From positions 62,001 to 126,000 of the forward strand of contig JANQAI010000003.1 in assembly GCA_024707145.1 (NCBI GenBank): a stretch of DNA of 64,000 bases. The letters run 5' to 3'. The position numbers were made by a program, and so were the translations under genes. Within the stretch, counting starts at the first letter, position 1. Each line of letters starts with the position of its first letter. The stretch comes from Magnetospirillum sp. (GTDB lineage: Bacteria; Pseudomonadota; Alphaproteobacteria; Rhodospirillales; Magnetospirillaceae). Below, one piece after another: positions 49,571 to 60,471 of the stretch. The notes under the pieces are model-generated. The model was not told where the DNA came from. It was given only the letters and a program-made list of their open reading frames with translations, and made no database searches.

Positions 49571-51385
49571 ATGACAGGCAAGCCCTTGAGCAAGAACAAG
49601 ATTTCCCTGGACTACTCGACCGCCGTGCTGGTGCGCCGCCTGCTGAGGGAGGGTATTCGCCCCTATTGGCGGATGATCGCGCTGGCGGCCCTGTGCATGG
49701 CCCTGTCGGCCGCCTCCACCGCCATGTACGCGTGGTTGATGGACCCGATCATCAACAAGATCTTCGTGGCCCGCAAGGCGGAGTACCTGTGGCCGCTGGC
49801 CGGCATCATCATCGCCACCTTCGCCGTCAAGGGCATCGGCGATTACGGCGAGTCGGTGCTGCTGTCGCGGGTCGGGCTCAAGGTCATCGCCGACATGCAG
49901 AACCGGCTGTTCTCGCGGCTGATGGCGCTGGACGTGGCGTTCTTCCACGCCAACCAGACCGGCAAGCTGATGAGCCGGCTGACCAACGACGTCAGCGCCA
50001 TGCGCTTCGCCGTGTCCAACGCGCTGACCGGCGCGGGCAAAGACGCCTCCAGCGTGGCCTTCCTGATCGGCCTGATGTTTTATCAGGACTGGCTGCTGTC
50101 CACGCTGACCTTCTTCGTCTTCCCGCTGGCCATCCTGCCCATCCGCAAGCTGGGCCGCCGCATGCGCAAGGTCACCGCCAACACCCAGGAGCAGACGGGC
50201 CTGCTGTCCACCTACCTGAACCAGGCCATCCAGGGCATTCGGGTGGTCAAGGCCTACGGCATGGAGGAATACGAGAAGCGCAAGGTCGGCTCGCTGGTGG
50301 ACGCCCTGCACGAACTGACCTTCAAGGCGGCGCGCGTGCGCTCGGCCTCGTCGCCCATCATGGAAATGCTGGGCGGCATCGCCATCACCGTGGTCATCGT
50401 CTATGGCGGCAGCCAGGTGATCGCCCAGGCCGACACCAATCCCGACCGCGCCGGCGCCTTCTTCTCGTTCATTACCGCGCTCATGCTGGCCTACAAGCCC
50501 ATGAAGGCGCTGGCCTCGCTGAACACCAACCTGCAGGAAGGCCTGGCCGCCGCCGCCCGCTGCTTCGAGGTGATCGATTCCCACGCCAACATCATCGAAC
50601 GCCCCGGCGCCGGCGACCTGGTGGTGCGCGAGGGCAACGTGCATTTCAGCGGCGTATTCTTCACCTATGACGGCGCCAAGGCGGCGCTGGACGGCGTCGA
50701 CCTGGACGTGCCCGGCGGCCGGACGGTGGCCCTGGTGGGGCCGTCGGGCGCCGGCAAGACCACCATCCTGAACCTGCTGCCGCGCTTCTTCGACGCCACC
50801 GACGGCCATGTGCTGGTGGACGGCCAGGACGTGCGCGACGTCTCGGTGGCCTCGCTGCGCTCCAAGATCGCCCTGGTCAGCCAGGAGATCATGCTGTTCG
50901 ACGACAGCATCCGCGCCAACATCGCCTATGGCCGTTTCGGCGCCACCGACGAGGAGATCGAGACCGCCGCCCGCATGGCCGCCGCCCACGAATTCATCAT
51001 GGCCCTGCCCGAGGGCTACGACACCGTGGTGGGCGAGCGCGGCCTGAACCTGTCGGGCGGCCAGCGCCAGCGCCTGGCCATCGCGCGCGCCATGCTGAAG
51101 AACGCCCCCATCCTGCTGCTGGACGAGGCCACCAGCGCGCTGGACACCGAATCCGAACGCCAGGTGCAGCACGCCCTGGAACAGCTGATGAAGGGCCGCA
51201 CCACCATCGTCATCGCCCACCGCCTGTCCACCGTGGTCAATGCCGACCTGATCCACGTGATGGATCGCGGCCGGGTGGTGGAATCGGGCGACCACAACGC
51301 GCTGATGGCGCTGGGCGGGCTGTACGCCCGCCTCTACGCCATGCAGTTCGCCGAAGAGAACCAGCCCTCGGGCTGGCCGGCGTAA
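49571..51385 (+). CDS. msbA: Lipid A exporter-type ABC transporter MsbA
   Basis: 604 residues from ATG 49571 (TGKPLSKNKISLDY). An N-terminal six-helix membrane domain (~35-330), then an ATPase with Walker A VGPSGAGKTTILNLL, Q-loop VSQEIMLFDD, signature LSGGQRQRLAIARAML, Walker B PILLLDEATSALD and switch His AHRLS. Flips lipid A-core across the inner membrane. It heads a cluster of lipid A/KDO genes, which supports MsbA over a drug exporter. Confidence 0.9.
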   Translation: MTGKPLSKNKISLDYSTAVLVRRLLREGIRPYWRMIALAALCMALSAASTAMYAWLMDPIINKIFVARKAEYLWPLAGIIIATFAVKGIGDYGESVLLSRVGLKVIADMQNRLFSRLMALDVAFFHANQTGKLMSRLTNDVSAMRFAVSNALTGAGKDASSVAFLIGLMFYQDWLLSTLTFFVFPLAILPIRKLGRRMRKVTANTQEQTGLLSTYLNQAIQGIRVVKAYGMEEYEKRKVGSLVDALHELTFKAARVRSASSPIMEMLGGIAITVVIVYGGSQVIAQADTNPDRAGAFFSFITALMLAYKPMKALASLNTNLQEGLAAAARCFEVIDSHANIIERPGAGDLVVREGNVHFSGVFFTYDGAKAALDGVDLDVPGGRTVALVGPSGAGKTTILNLLPRFFDATDGHVLVDGQDVRDVSVASLRSKIALVSQEIMLFDDSIRANIAYGRFGATDEEIETAARMAAAHEFIMALPEGYDTVVGERGLNLSGGQRQRLAIARAMLKNAPILLLDEATSALDTESERQVQHALEQLMKGRTTIVIAHRLSTVVNADLIHVMDRGRVVESGDHNALMALGGLYARLYAMQFAEENQPSGWPA

Positions 51386-51401
51386 GGGACGGGACGGCGC
51401 C

Positions 51402-52085
51402 ATGGGCCTGGCCAAGCGCATCGGCAAGAACGAGCGCATCCGCGGCGCGCTATGCTGGCTGGTGGCCCAGTATGTCCGGCTGGTGTGGCTGACCGGGCGC
51501 TGGCGGGTGGTGGGCGGTGACATCCCCGCCCGCTTCTGGGACCGGGGCGAGCCCTTCATCCTGGCCTTCTGGCACGGCCGCCTGTTGATGATGCCCAAGA
51601 GCTGGCGCGGCGGCATGCCCATCCACATGCTGATCAGCCAGCACCGCGACGGCCAGTTGATCGCCCGCACCGTCGGCCATTTCGGCATCCACACCGTGGA
51701 AGGCTCCACCACCCGTGGCGGTGCCGGCGCCTTGCGCGCCATGCTGAAGGCGCTGAAGGGCGGCGAATGCATCGGCATCACCCCGGACGGCCCCAAGGGA
51801 CCGCGCATGCGGGCCAGCGACGGCATCGTGGCGGTGGCCCGGCTGTCGGGCTGCCCGGTGATCCCGGCCACCTATGCCGCCGCCGGAGCCAGGCGGCTGG
51901 GGTCGTGGGACCGCTTCCTCATCCCGCTGCCGTTCTCGCGCGGGCTCATCCTGTGGGGCGAGCCCATCACCGTGGCCCGCGACGGCGACGAGGCGGCGGC
52001 GCGCCAGGCCATCGAGGACGCCATGAACGCCCAGACCGCCGAGGCCGACCGCCTGATGGGCATGGATCCGGTGCAGCCGGCATGA
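51402..52085 (+). CDS. DUF374 lysophospholipid acyltransferase-like protein
   Basis: 227 residues. LPLAT-type features: FILAFWHGRLLMMP (His of the HX4D-like block), ISQHRDGQLIARTVGHFGIHTVEGSTTRGG and GITPDGPKGPRMRASDGIVAVARLSGCPVIPA. DUF374 proteins occur with msbA and waaA in alphaproteobacteria and are thought to acylate a lipid. The stop overlaps the waaA start (ATGA). Confidence 0.85.
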   Translation: MGLAKRIGKNERIRGALCWLVAQYVRLVWLTGRWRVVGGDIPARFWDRGEPFILAFWHGRLLMMPKSWRGGMPIHMLISQHRDGQLIARTVGHFGIHTVEGSTTRGGAGALRAMLKALKGGECIGITPDGPKGPRMRASDGIVAVARLSGCPVIPATYAAAGARRLGSWDRFLIPLPFSRGLILWGEPITVARDGDEAAARQAIEDAMNAQTAEADRLMGMDPVQPA

Positions 52086-53359
52086 TCCACACCCTCTACC
52101 GCACCCTGACCAGCCTGGGCGGACCGCTGATCAGCCTCTACCTCAAGCGGCGCATGGCGCGCGGCAAGGAGGACCCCGCCCGCTTCGGCGAACGCCTGGG
52201 CCGGCCTTCCCTGCCCCGGCCCGAGGGCAGGCTGGTGTGGCTGCACGCCGCCAGCGTGGGCGAATCCCTCTCCCTGCTGCCCCTGGTGGAGCGCCTGGCC
52301 GCCCGGCCGGGCTGGCGGGTGCTGATGACCACCGGCACCGTCACCTCGGCCAAGCTGATGGCCGAGCGCCTGCCCGAGGGTGCCATTCACCAGTACGTCC
52401 CGGTGGACCGCCCGGCCTGGGCGCGCGCCTTCGTCGACCATTGGCGCCCCGATCTGGTGCTATGGGCGGAATCGGATTTCTGGCCCAACCTGCTGGACGC
52501 CATCCGTCGCCGCGCCATACCGCTGGTGCTGGTGCAGGGACGGGTGTCGGCCAAGTCCTTCGCCGGCTGGCAGCGGGCGCGCGGTTTCATCGGCCGCCTG
52601 CTGTCGGCCTTCACCCTGTGCCTGGGACAGACGCCCGAGGACGCCCAGCGGCTGGCCGCCCTGGGCGCCAAACGGGTGGAATGCCTGGGCAACCTGAAGA
52701 TGGCGGTGCCTCCCCTGCCGGCCGACGAAGCCGAGCTGGCCAGGCTGCGCCAGGCGGTGGGCGTGCGCCCCCTGTGGCTGGCGGCCAGCACCCATCCCGG
52801 CGAGGAAGCCCTGGCGGCGCGCGTGCATCAGGCCTTGGCGGCGCGCGTGCCCGGCCTGCTGACCGTGATCGTGCCGCGCCATCCCCATCGCGGTGCCGAG
52901 ATTGCCGGCGAATTGGCGGCCATGGGGCTGTCGGCCACCCTGCGCTCGGCCGGAGCCGCGCCCGGCGGCGATATCCACGTGGCCGACACCATGGGCGAGC
53001 TGGGGCTGTTCTACCGCCTGGCGCCCATCGTCTTCATGGGCAAGAGCCTGCTGGTGAAAGGCGGCCAGAACCCGTTCGAGCCGGCGCGCCTGGGCGCCGC
53101 CGTGCTGTTCGGCCCGCACATGGACAATTTCCCCGAAATGGCCCCGGCCATGGTGGCCGCAGGCGCCGCCGTGCAGGTGGAGGACGAAGCCCATCTGGCC
53201 GAGACGGTGGCGCGGCTGCTGGCCGACCCGGTGGAGCTGGATCGCCGCCGCGCCGCCGCCGAAACCTGGGTCGAGGCCGAGGCCGGCGTGCTGGAGGGCG
53301 TGCTGGGCGCTCTCGATCCCCTGCTGGCCCAGGCGGAGCAGGCCCATGCGCACGCCTAA
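52082..53359 (+). CDS. waaA: 3-deoxy-D-manno-octulosonic acid transferase
   Basis: 425 residues. Adds KDO to lipid IVA at the inner membrane. Seen: an N-terminal membrane anchor region, LVWLHAASVGESLSLLPLVE (catalytic Glu), LMTTGTVTSAKLMAERLP, LVLWAESDFWPNLL, LGNLKM and FMGKSLLVKGGQNPFEPARLG, as in GT30 enzymes. Between DUF374 and lpxK, overlapping both. Confidence 0.94.
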   Translation: MIHTLYRTLTSLGGPLISLYLKRRMARGKEDPARFGERLGRPSLPRPEGRLVWLHAASVGESLSLLPLVERLAARPGWRVLMTTGTVTSAKLMAERLPEGAIHQYVPVDRPAWARAFVDHWRPDLVLWAESDFWPNLLDAIRRRAIPLVLVQGRVSAKSFAGWQRARGFIGRLLSAFTLCLGQTPEDAQRLAALGAKRVECLGNLKMAVPPLPADEAELARLRQAVGVRPLWLAASTHPGEEALAARVHQALAARVPGLLTVIVPRHPHRGAEIAGELAAMGLSATLRSAGAAPGGDIHVADTMGELGLFYRLAPIVFMGKSLLVKGGQNPFEPARLGAAVLFGPHMDNFPEMAPAMVAAGAAVQVEDEAHLAETVARLLADPVELDRRRAAAETWVEAEAGVLEGVLGALDPLLAQAEQAHAHA

Positions 53360-54318
53360 GTTCTGGCACACCGATTCCTTGCCCAGCCGGCTGCTGGCGC
53401 CGCTCGGCCGCCTCTACGCCTGGGCGGTGGCGCGGCGGCTGGCCGAAGCCGAACCCTTTTCGCCCGGCCCTGCCGGTGATCTGCGTGGGCAACATCGTCA
53501 CCGGCGGCGCCGGCAAGACCCCGGTCTGCCTGTCGCTAGTGGAGCGGCTGCGGGAGCGCGGCCGCCAGCCCCATGTGCTGACCCGCGGCTATGGCGGCAC
53601 CGAGGCGGGGCCGCGCGCCGTCGATCCCGTTCGCCACGACGCCGCCCGCGTGGGCGACGAGGCGCTGCTGCTGGCCGCCCACGCCCCCACCTGGGTGGCG
53701 CGCTGGCGCCCCGACGGCGCGGTGGCGGCCAAGGAAATGGGCGCAGACATCCTGGTGATGGATGACGGTTTCCAAAACCCCACCATCGCCAAGGACCTGT
53801 CGCTGGTGGTGGTGGACGGGGCCTATGGTTTCGGCAATGGACGCGTCATCCCCGCCGGCCCCTGCCGCGAAAGCATCGAAGCGGGGCTGGAGCGCGCCGA
53901 CGCGGTGGTGGTGATCGGCGAGGACAGGACGGGCATCGCCCGCCAACTGAACGGCACGCCGGTACTGACCGCCCGTCTGGTGCCCGGCCCCGAGGCGGCG
54001 GAATTTCGCGGCCGCAAGGTGGTGGCCTTCGCCGGCATCGGCCGCCCGGCCAAGTTCTTCGACACGCTGGCGGCGATCGGCGCCGAGCTGGCCGCCGCCC
54101 ATTCCTTTCCCGACCACCATCCCTACACCCGCACCGAACTGGCGGAACTGGTGGAAGAGGCGAAGCGCCAGGGCGCCCTGTTGGCCACCACCGCCAAGGA
54201 CGCGGTGCGGGTGCCGTCGGACCTGCGCCCCGTCCTGTCGGTCTTGACGGTGCGGCTGGAATGGGACAAACCCGAGGCCCTCGACCTTCTGCTCGACCGT
54301 GTGGACAGCCGATTTTGA
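53346..54318 (+). CDS. lpxK: Tetraacyldisaccharide 4'-kinase (one frame break)
   Basis: Phosphorylates the lipid A disaccharide to lipid IVA. The start ATG 53346 overlaps waaA by 14 nt; the first frame reads RTPKFWHTDSLPSRLLAPLGRLYAWAVARRLAEAEPF. The rest is one base out: LPVICVGNIVTGGAGKTP (P-loop), HVLTRGYGG, MDDGFQNPTIAKDLSLVVVDG and FAGIGRPAKFF. The switch is a run of four T (53457-53460) where three are expected (EPFRPALP). Correction gives 323 residues, normal for LpxK. Confidence 0.93.
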
Positions 54319-55186
54319 AGCTTCTGCCCAAACCCGCCCGCCAACGCCTGGAAGCCGCCGCCGCCGCCGGCCTGCTGGCCCTGTTCCGGGCCTTACCGGT
54401 AGACGCGGCCTCGGGCCTGGGGGGATGCTGGCACGCACCGCCGGGCCGTGGCTCGGCGTCTCCAACGTGGCCCGGCGCAACCTATCCCGCGCCTTCCCGG
54501 AAAAGAGCCCGGCCGAGATCGAGGCCATCGTGCGCGAGGTCTGGGACAATTTGGGCCGGGTGGTGGGCGAATTCCCCCACATCCACGAAATTATGCGCGA
54601 CCGTGTCGAGGTGATGGGCATCGAGTACGCCCATCTGCTGCGCGACGACGGCCGATGCGGCCTGTTCGTCGGCGCCCATTTCGGCAATTGGGAGTTGGCC
54701 GGCGCCTTGGCCGCCCGCGAAGGCTTCGACATCACCCTGGTCTACCGCGCGGCCAACAATCCCTGGGTCGAGGAGTTGTACCGCCGGGGCCGCGCCGATG
54801 CTGGCGCCGGCCAGATCCAGAAGGGCTCGGAAGGCGCCCGCGAGATCATGGCGGTACTGAAGGCCGGCAGCCACGTTGCCATGCTGGTGGACCAGAAAAT
54901 GAACGACGGCATCGCGGTGCCGTTCTTCGGCCGCGACGCCATGACCGCCCCGGCGGTGGCGCGCTTCGCCCACAAGTTCAAATGCCCGGTGGTGGCGGCC
55001 AAGGTGGAGCGCCTGGCCGGCGCCCATTTCCGCATGACCCTGTATCCGCCCATGGAGTTGGCTTCTACCGGCGACACCCATGCCGACACCCTGGCCACCA
55101 TGACCGCCGTCAACCGGATGATCGAGGACTGGATCCGCGAGCGTCCCGGCCAGTGGCTGTGGCTGCACAAGCGCTGGCCGGATTAG
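54315..55186 (+). CDS. Lipid A biosynthesis acyltransferase, LpxL/HtrB family (one frame break)
   Basis: Transfers a secondary acyl chain onto KDO-lipid A. The TTG at 54315 overlaps the lpxK stop; the first frame reads KLLPKPARQRLEAAAAAGLLALFRALPVDAASGLGG. The second carries the rest: NVARRNLSRAFPEKSP, LFVGAHFGNWELAGALA (catalytic HX4-5E), SHVAMLVDQKMNDGIAVPFFGRDAMT and WLWLHKRWP. The break is a run of six G (54419-54424) where seven are needed. Corrected length ~290 residues, as expected. Confidence 0.9.
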
Positions 55187-55452
55187 GGTCAGAACCGAAG
55201 AGTGTCATCCCGAGCGTCGGCGAGGGATCCCGTCCTGGCAGGGCATTGCCGGTTCTGACGTGGCGTGTCAGGCGGGCATCCGCGTCATCCATGCTTTGTG
55301 GGACGGCTTCGGGCGCAGGCGCTCTCCGCGACGGCTCTAATACGAGCCCCCACCCACAAGAGGGGCTACCCGCCCAAAAGAGGGGGGCGGGGTTCCGCCG
55401 AACCCCGCCCCCGTGCCAAAGCCGCATCGCCGCTTTGGAAATGGCCCCGGAC
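55187..55452. other. Intergenic region after the lipid A cluster
   Basis: About 265 bp without a gene. It contains GTCATCCCGAGCGTCGGCGAGGGATCCCG, a fragment like other bacterial intergenic repeats, and the hairpin at 55383-55412 for the cytochrome gene. Nothing else was recognised. Confidence 0.5.
55383..55412 (-). terminator. Terminator hairpin of the c-type cytochrome gene
   Basis: GGGGGCGGGGTT / AACCCCGCCCCC, a 12-bp stem with a 6-nt loop, begins 40 nt past the stop. Only CCTCTTTTGGG follows on the minus strand, so the T run is short. Confidence 0.65.
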
Positions 55453-55830
55453 TTAGTTGTTCTTGGCGCCCTGCTTGATCCACTTGCGGATGGTGTCGCG
55501 GTCGCAGGACGACAGCTTCTTCTTGCCGTGGGGCATCTGCAGGGACTTGTCGGCCTTGCCGTCGATCAGCACCATCAGGTTCGAGGTGACCGGATCGCCG
55601 GGGCTGATCATGCTGCCATGCTTGGTGCCCTTCATGAGCCCGGCATAGGAGGTGAGGTCCAGGCCGGACTTCTCGGTGCCCTCGGCGCCGGACTGATGAC
55701 AGGCGGTGCAGCGGGTGTCCAGGATCGGCTTGACGTCCTCGGAGAAGCTCACCGGCTCCTCCTTCGCCAGGGCGGGCGCGGCCACGGCCACCGCGAAGGC
55801 GGCAGCGGCGAGAATACGAAGCGTGCTCAT
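55453..55830 (-). CDS. Small periplasmic c-type cytochrome
   Basis: 125 residues. Sec signal (STLRILAAAAFAVAVAAPALA), then SFSEDVKPILDTRCTACHQSGAEGTEKSG with one CxxCH heme site (C41-C44-H45), LDLTSYAGLMKGTKHGSMISPGDP and a possible distal Met in SLQMPHGKKKLS. The pattern matches the planctomycete-type cytochrome c domain. A likely electron carrier; the partner is unknown. ATG 55830 has GGGGAAT upstream. Divergent from trpB. Confidence 0.88.
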   Translation of the reverse strand: MSTLRILAAAAFAVAVAAPALAKEEPVSFSEDVKPILDTRCTACHQSGAEGTEKSGLDLTSYAGLMKGTKHGSMISPGDPVTSNLMVLIDGKADKSLQMPHGKKKLSSCDRDTIRKWIKQGAKNN

Positions 55831-55990
55831 TTCAGCAATTCCCCTGTCATCTAAAGGCTGAAAGAACCTAGGACCATATTCTAACCCTTTTTTCAACCCG
55901 CGTCCTGTACCAACGGCATGAAAATGCTCCCCCCTCGCCCCCGGCTTCATGCTTTATTAGCGGCCCTTCCGGATGGCTGGTTGAAAGAGC

Positions 55991-57210
<1,220 letters not shown>

Positions 57211-57214
<4 letters not shown>

Positions 57215-58029
57215 GCATGAGCCGGCTGCAGGCCCGTTTCGCCAAGCTGGCCGCCGAGAACCGGGCGGCGCTGGTCACCTATATGATGGCGTTCGACCCC
57301 GACCGCGCCACCTCGCAGGCCATCCTGAACGGCCTGCCGGGCGCCGGCGCCGACATCATCGAGTTCGGCATGCCGTTCACCGACCCCATGGCCGACGGCC
57401 CCGCCATCCAGTATGCCGCCGAACGCTCGCTGGCGGCCGGCGGCAGCCTGAAGGGCACACTGGAGATGGTGACCGCGTTCCGCCAGGCCGACGCCGACAC
57501 TCCGGTCGTGCTGATGGGCTATTACAACCCGGTCTATGCCTGGGGTCCCGAGGCCTTCTGCCAGGCGGCCGGCGCCGCCGGGGTGGACGGCCTGATCATC
57601 GTCGACCTGCCGCCCGAGGAAGCCGATGAGCTGCTGCCCCATTGCCGGGCCAACGGCATCGACTTCATCTTCCTGACCACGCCCACCAGCGACGACGCCC
57701 GTCTGCCCAAGGTGGTGCGCCAGGCCTCGGGCTTCGTCTACTACGTCTCCATTGCCGGCATCACCGGCACCGCCTCGGCCAGCCAGTCGGCCATCGCCGA
57801 CGCCCTGACCCGCATCCGCGCCCATACCCGGCTTCCGGTCTGCGTCGGCTTCGGCATCAAGACCCCGGCCCAGGCGGCCGAGGTGGCGCGCCTGGCCGAC
57901 GGCGCCGTGGTCGGTTCGGCCATCGTCGCCGCCGGCGCCGAGGCCAGGGAGAAGGGCAAGGATCCGGTGGCCGCCGTGACCGCTCTGGTCAAGCAACTGG
58001 CGGAAGGCGTGCGCGGCGCGCGCAAATAA
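57211..58029 (+). CDS. trpA: Tryptophan synthase alpha chain
   Basis: 272 residues. Splits indole-3-glycerol phosphate and channels indole to TrpB. Seen: [12 protein letters not shown], the catalytic Glu/Asp block [42 protein letters not shown] and [14 protein letters not shown]. The GTG at 57211 overlaps the trpB stop; an ATG two codons later is equally likely. Confidence 0.96.
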
Positions 58030-58033
58030 GGTC

Positions 58034-58112
58034 AGACACGGATGGATACGGAGGACACGGATGGGAGCCCCCTATTCGCGTTCATCCGTGTTCATCCGCG
58101 TCCATCCGTGTC
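58034..58112. repeat. Second copy of the ACACGGATGGA inverted repeat
   Basis: Arms AGACACGGATGGATACGGA... and TTCATCCGTGTTCATCCGCG... face each other between trpA and accD; same family as 18494-18572. It lies inside a probable trpBA-accD transcript and could form a long hairpin. Confidence 0.78.
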
Positions 58113-58166
58113 ATATATTCGCCCGCCATCCCCATACGGCAGGCGATTTTTAGAAGGCGTCGATCC

Positions 58167-59087
58167 ATGAACTGGCTGACCAACTACGTCCGCCCCAAGC
58201 TGCAGGCCCTGGTGCGTCCCAAGGACGTGCCCGACAATCTGTGGCAGAAATGCCCGTCCTGCGGCCACATGATCTTCCACCGCGACTTGGAAAAGGCGCT
58301 GAACGTCTGCCAGCACTGCGGCCATCACATGCGGCTGGGCGTCAAGAAGCGCCTGGAGATGCTGTTCGATGACGGCAAGCATACCCGCATCGAGCTGCCC
58401 AAGGTCGCCGAGGATCCGCTGAAGTTCAAGGATCAGAAGCGCTATACCGACCGCCTGAAGGACACCCGCGCCAAGACCGGCGAGCAGGACGCCATCGTCG
58501 TCGCCCACGGCAAGATGGGCGGCCAAAGCGTGGTCGTCGCCGCCTTCAACTTCGACTTCCAGGGCGGTTCCATGGGCATCGCCGTGGGCGAAGGCATCGT
58601 CGCCGCCGCCGAACTGGCGGTGCTGCAGGACGCCCCCCTGATCGTCATTCCCGCCTCGGGCGGCGCCCGCATGCAGGAAGGCATCCTGTCGCTGATGCAG
58701 ATGGCGCGCACCACCGTGGCGGTGGACAAGGTGAAGGAAAAGCGCCTGCCCTACATCGTGCTGCTGACCGACCCCACCACCGGCGGCGTCTCGGCCAGCT
58801 TCGCCATGCTGGGCGACATCGCCATCGCCGAACCGGGCTGCGTCATCGGCTTCGCCGGCGCCCGCGTCATCGAGAGCACCATCCGCGAGAAGCTGCCCGA
58901 AGGCTTCCAGAAGGCGGAATACCTGCTGGAGCACGGCATGATCGACATGGTGGTGCCGCGCAAGGACCTGCGCGCCACCCTGGTGCGCACCCTGTCGCTG
59001 CTGAAGAACAAGGGCCCGGCAGCCGAGTTGGTGATGCTGCCGGTGGACACCCCGGACATCGACCCCGAGGGCGCCGCCCGGATGTGA
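58167..59087 (+). CDS. accD: Acetyl-CoA carboxylase carboxyltransferase subunit beta
   Basis: 306 residues. Carries the N-terminal C4 zinc ribbon ([11 protein letters not shown]...[13 protein letters not shown]29, C32, C48, C51) and the crotonase-like core ([58 protein letters not shown]). With AccA it transfers CO2 to acetyl-CoA for fatty acid synthesis. The trpA-accD-folC order is common in proteobacteria. Confidence 0.96.
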   Translation: MNWLTNYVRPKLQALVRPKDVPDNLWQKCPSCGHMIFHRDLEKALNVCQHCGHHMRLGVKKRLEMLFDDGKHTRIELPKVAEDPLKFKDQKRYTDRLKDTRAKTGEQDAIVVAHGKMGGQSVVVAAFNFDFQGGSMGIAVGEGIVAAAELAVLQDAPLIVIPASGGARMQEGILSLMQMARTTVAVDKVKEKRLPYIVLLTDPTTGGVSASFAMLGDIAIAEPGCVIGFAGARVIESTIREKLPEGFQKAEYLLEHGMIDMVVPRKDLRATLVRTLSLLKNKGPAAELVMLPVDTPDIDPEGAARM

Positions 59088-59102
59088 GCGGACGCCCGTT
59101 CA

Positions 59103-59170
59103 TTATCGTCATCGCCGGGCTTGACCCGGCGATCCATGGATGCCCGGGCCAAGCCCGGGCATGACGATTT
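59103..59170. repeat. Intergenic palindromic repeat, most compact copy
   Basis: CGTCATCGCCGGGCTTGACC CGGCGATCCATGGATGCCCGGGCCAAGCCCGGGCATGACG: two palindromes joined head to head by ATCCATGGAT, with outer GTCAT/ATGAC. This copy shows the family plan most clearly. Confidence 0.8.
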
Positions 59171-59190
59171 TTGGGAAGCGGCAAAGCACC

Positions 59191-60471
59191 ATGATCGACG
59201 CCATCCTCGACCGCCTGACCCGGCTGCATCCCAAGGTCATCGACCTGTCGCTGACCCGCGTGCTGGCGCTGCTGGACAAGCTGGGGCGGCCGCAGGACCA
59301 CCTGCCCCCGGTCATCCACGTGGCCGGCACCAACGGCAAGGGCTCCACCGTCGCCACCCTGCGGGCGCTGGTCGAGGCGGCGGGCCTGCGCGTCCACGTC
59401 TACACCTCGCCCCATCTGGTGCGTTTCGCCGAGCGCATCCGCGTGGCCGGCGAGACCATCTCCGACGGCGACCTGCTGACCCTGCTGGAAGAGGTGGAAC
59501 GGGTCAACGGCGACGCCCCCATCACCTTCTTCGAGGTCACCACCGCCGCCGCCTTCCTGGCCTTCGCCCGCACTCCGGCCGATGTGGTGATCCTGGAAAC
59601 CGGGCTGGGCGGGCGGCTGGACGCCACCAACGTGGTGGCGCGGCCGGCGGCCACCGTCATCACCCCCATCGCCATGGACCACGAAGCCTTCCTGGGCGAT
59701 TCCCTGGCCGCCATCGCCGGTGAGAAGGCGGGCATCCTGAAGGCCGGTTGCCCCTGCGTGGTGGCGGAACAGTTGCCCGATGCCCGCGCCGTCATCGCCG
59801 CCCGCGCGGACGCCTTGGGCATACCCGTGCTGTGGGAGGGCACCGATTTCCAGGGCCGCAAGGACGCCGACGGCAGCCTGCTGTTCGGCGCGCTGCGCCT
59901 GCCCGCCCCCGCCTTGGCCGGCGACTTCCAGTACCGCAACGCCGGGCTTGCCCTGGCAACGGTGGAGCGCCTGGGCATCGACGGCGTGCTGCCCCGGCTG
60001 GCGCCGGACGTGCTGGCCCGCGGCCTGCGCGCCATCCAGTGGCCGGCGCGTTTGCAGCGCCTGACCCGGGGCCCGCTGGTGGACATGCTGCCCGCCGGCT
60101 GGGAGCTGTGGCTGGACGGCGGCCACAATCCCCATGCCGCCCAGGCCATCGCCGCCCATGCCGAGGGCTGGCGCGACCGTCCGCTGCTGGCGCTGTTCGG
60201 CATGCTGGCCAACAAGGACGTGGACGGCTATTTCACCCCGCTGGCCGGCCGCTTCGCCGCCCTGCGGGCCGTCGCCATTCCCGGCGAGCCCAATGCCCTG
60301 AGCGCCGAAGACGCCGCCGCCGCCGCCCGCCGCCACGGCTGCGGCAACGCCTACGCGGCGGAAAGCATCGAGGCGGCCCTCCGCGAACTGACCGCCCACC
60401 CCGGCCCGGCCCGCGTGCTCATCTGCGGCTCGCTCTACCTGGCTGGAAAGGTGCTGACCGACAACGCCTAG
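59191..60471 (+). CDS. folC: Bifunctional dihydrofolate/folylpolyglutamate synthase
   Basis: 426 residues from ATG 59191 (IDAILDRLTRLHPKVIDLSL). ATP site HVAGTNGKGSTVATLRALVEAAGL, then YTSPHLVRFAERIRV, ILETGLGGRLDATNVV, DHEAFLGDSLAAIAGEKAGI and LWLDGGHNPHAAQAIA. Adds Glu to dihydropteroate and folates. Its stop shares CTAG with the convergent nuclease gene. Confidence 0.95.
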   Translation: MIDAILDRLTRLHPKVIDLSLTRVLALLDKLGRPQDHLPPVIHVAGTNGKGSTVATLRALVEAAGLRVHVYTSPHLVRFAERIRVAGETISDGDLLTLLEEVERVNGDAPITFFEVTTAAAFLAFARTPADVVILETGLGGRLDATNVVARPAATVITPIAMDHEAFLGDSLAAIAGEKAGILKAGCPCVVAEQLPDARAVIAARADALGIPVLWEGTDFQGRKDADGSLLFGALRLPAPALAGDFQYRNAGLALATVERLGIDGVLPRLAPDVLARGLRAIQWPARLQRLTRGPLVDMLPAGWELWLDGGHNPHAAQAIAAHAEGWRDRPLLALFGMLANKDVDGYFTPLAGRFAALRAVAIPGEPNALSAEDAAAAARRHGCGNAYAAESIEAALRELTAHPGPARVLICGSLYLAGKVLTDNA

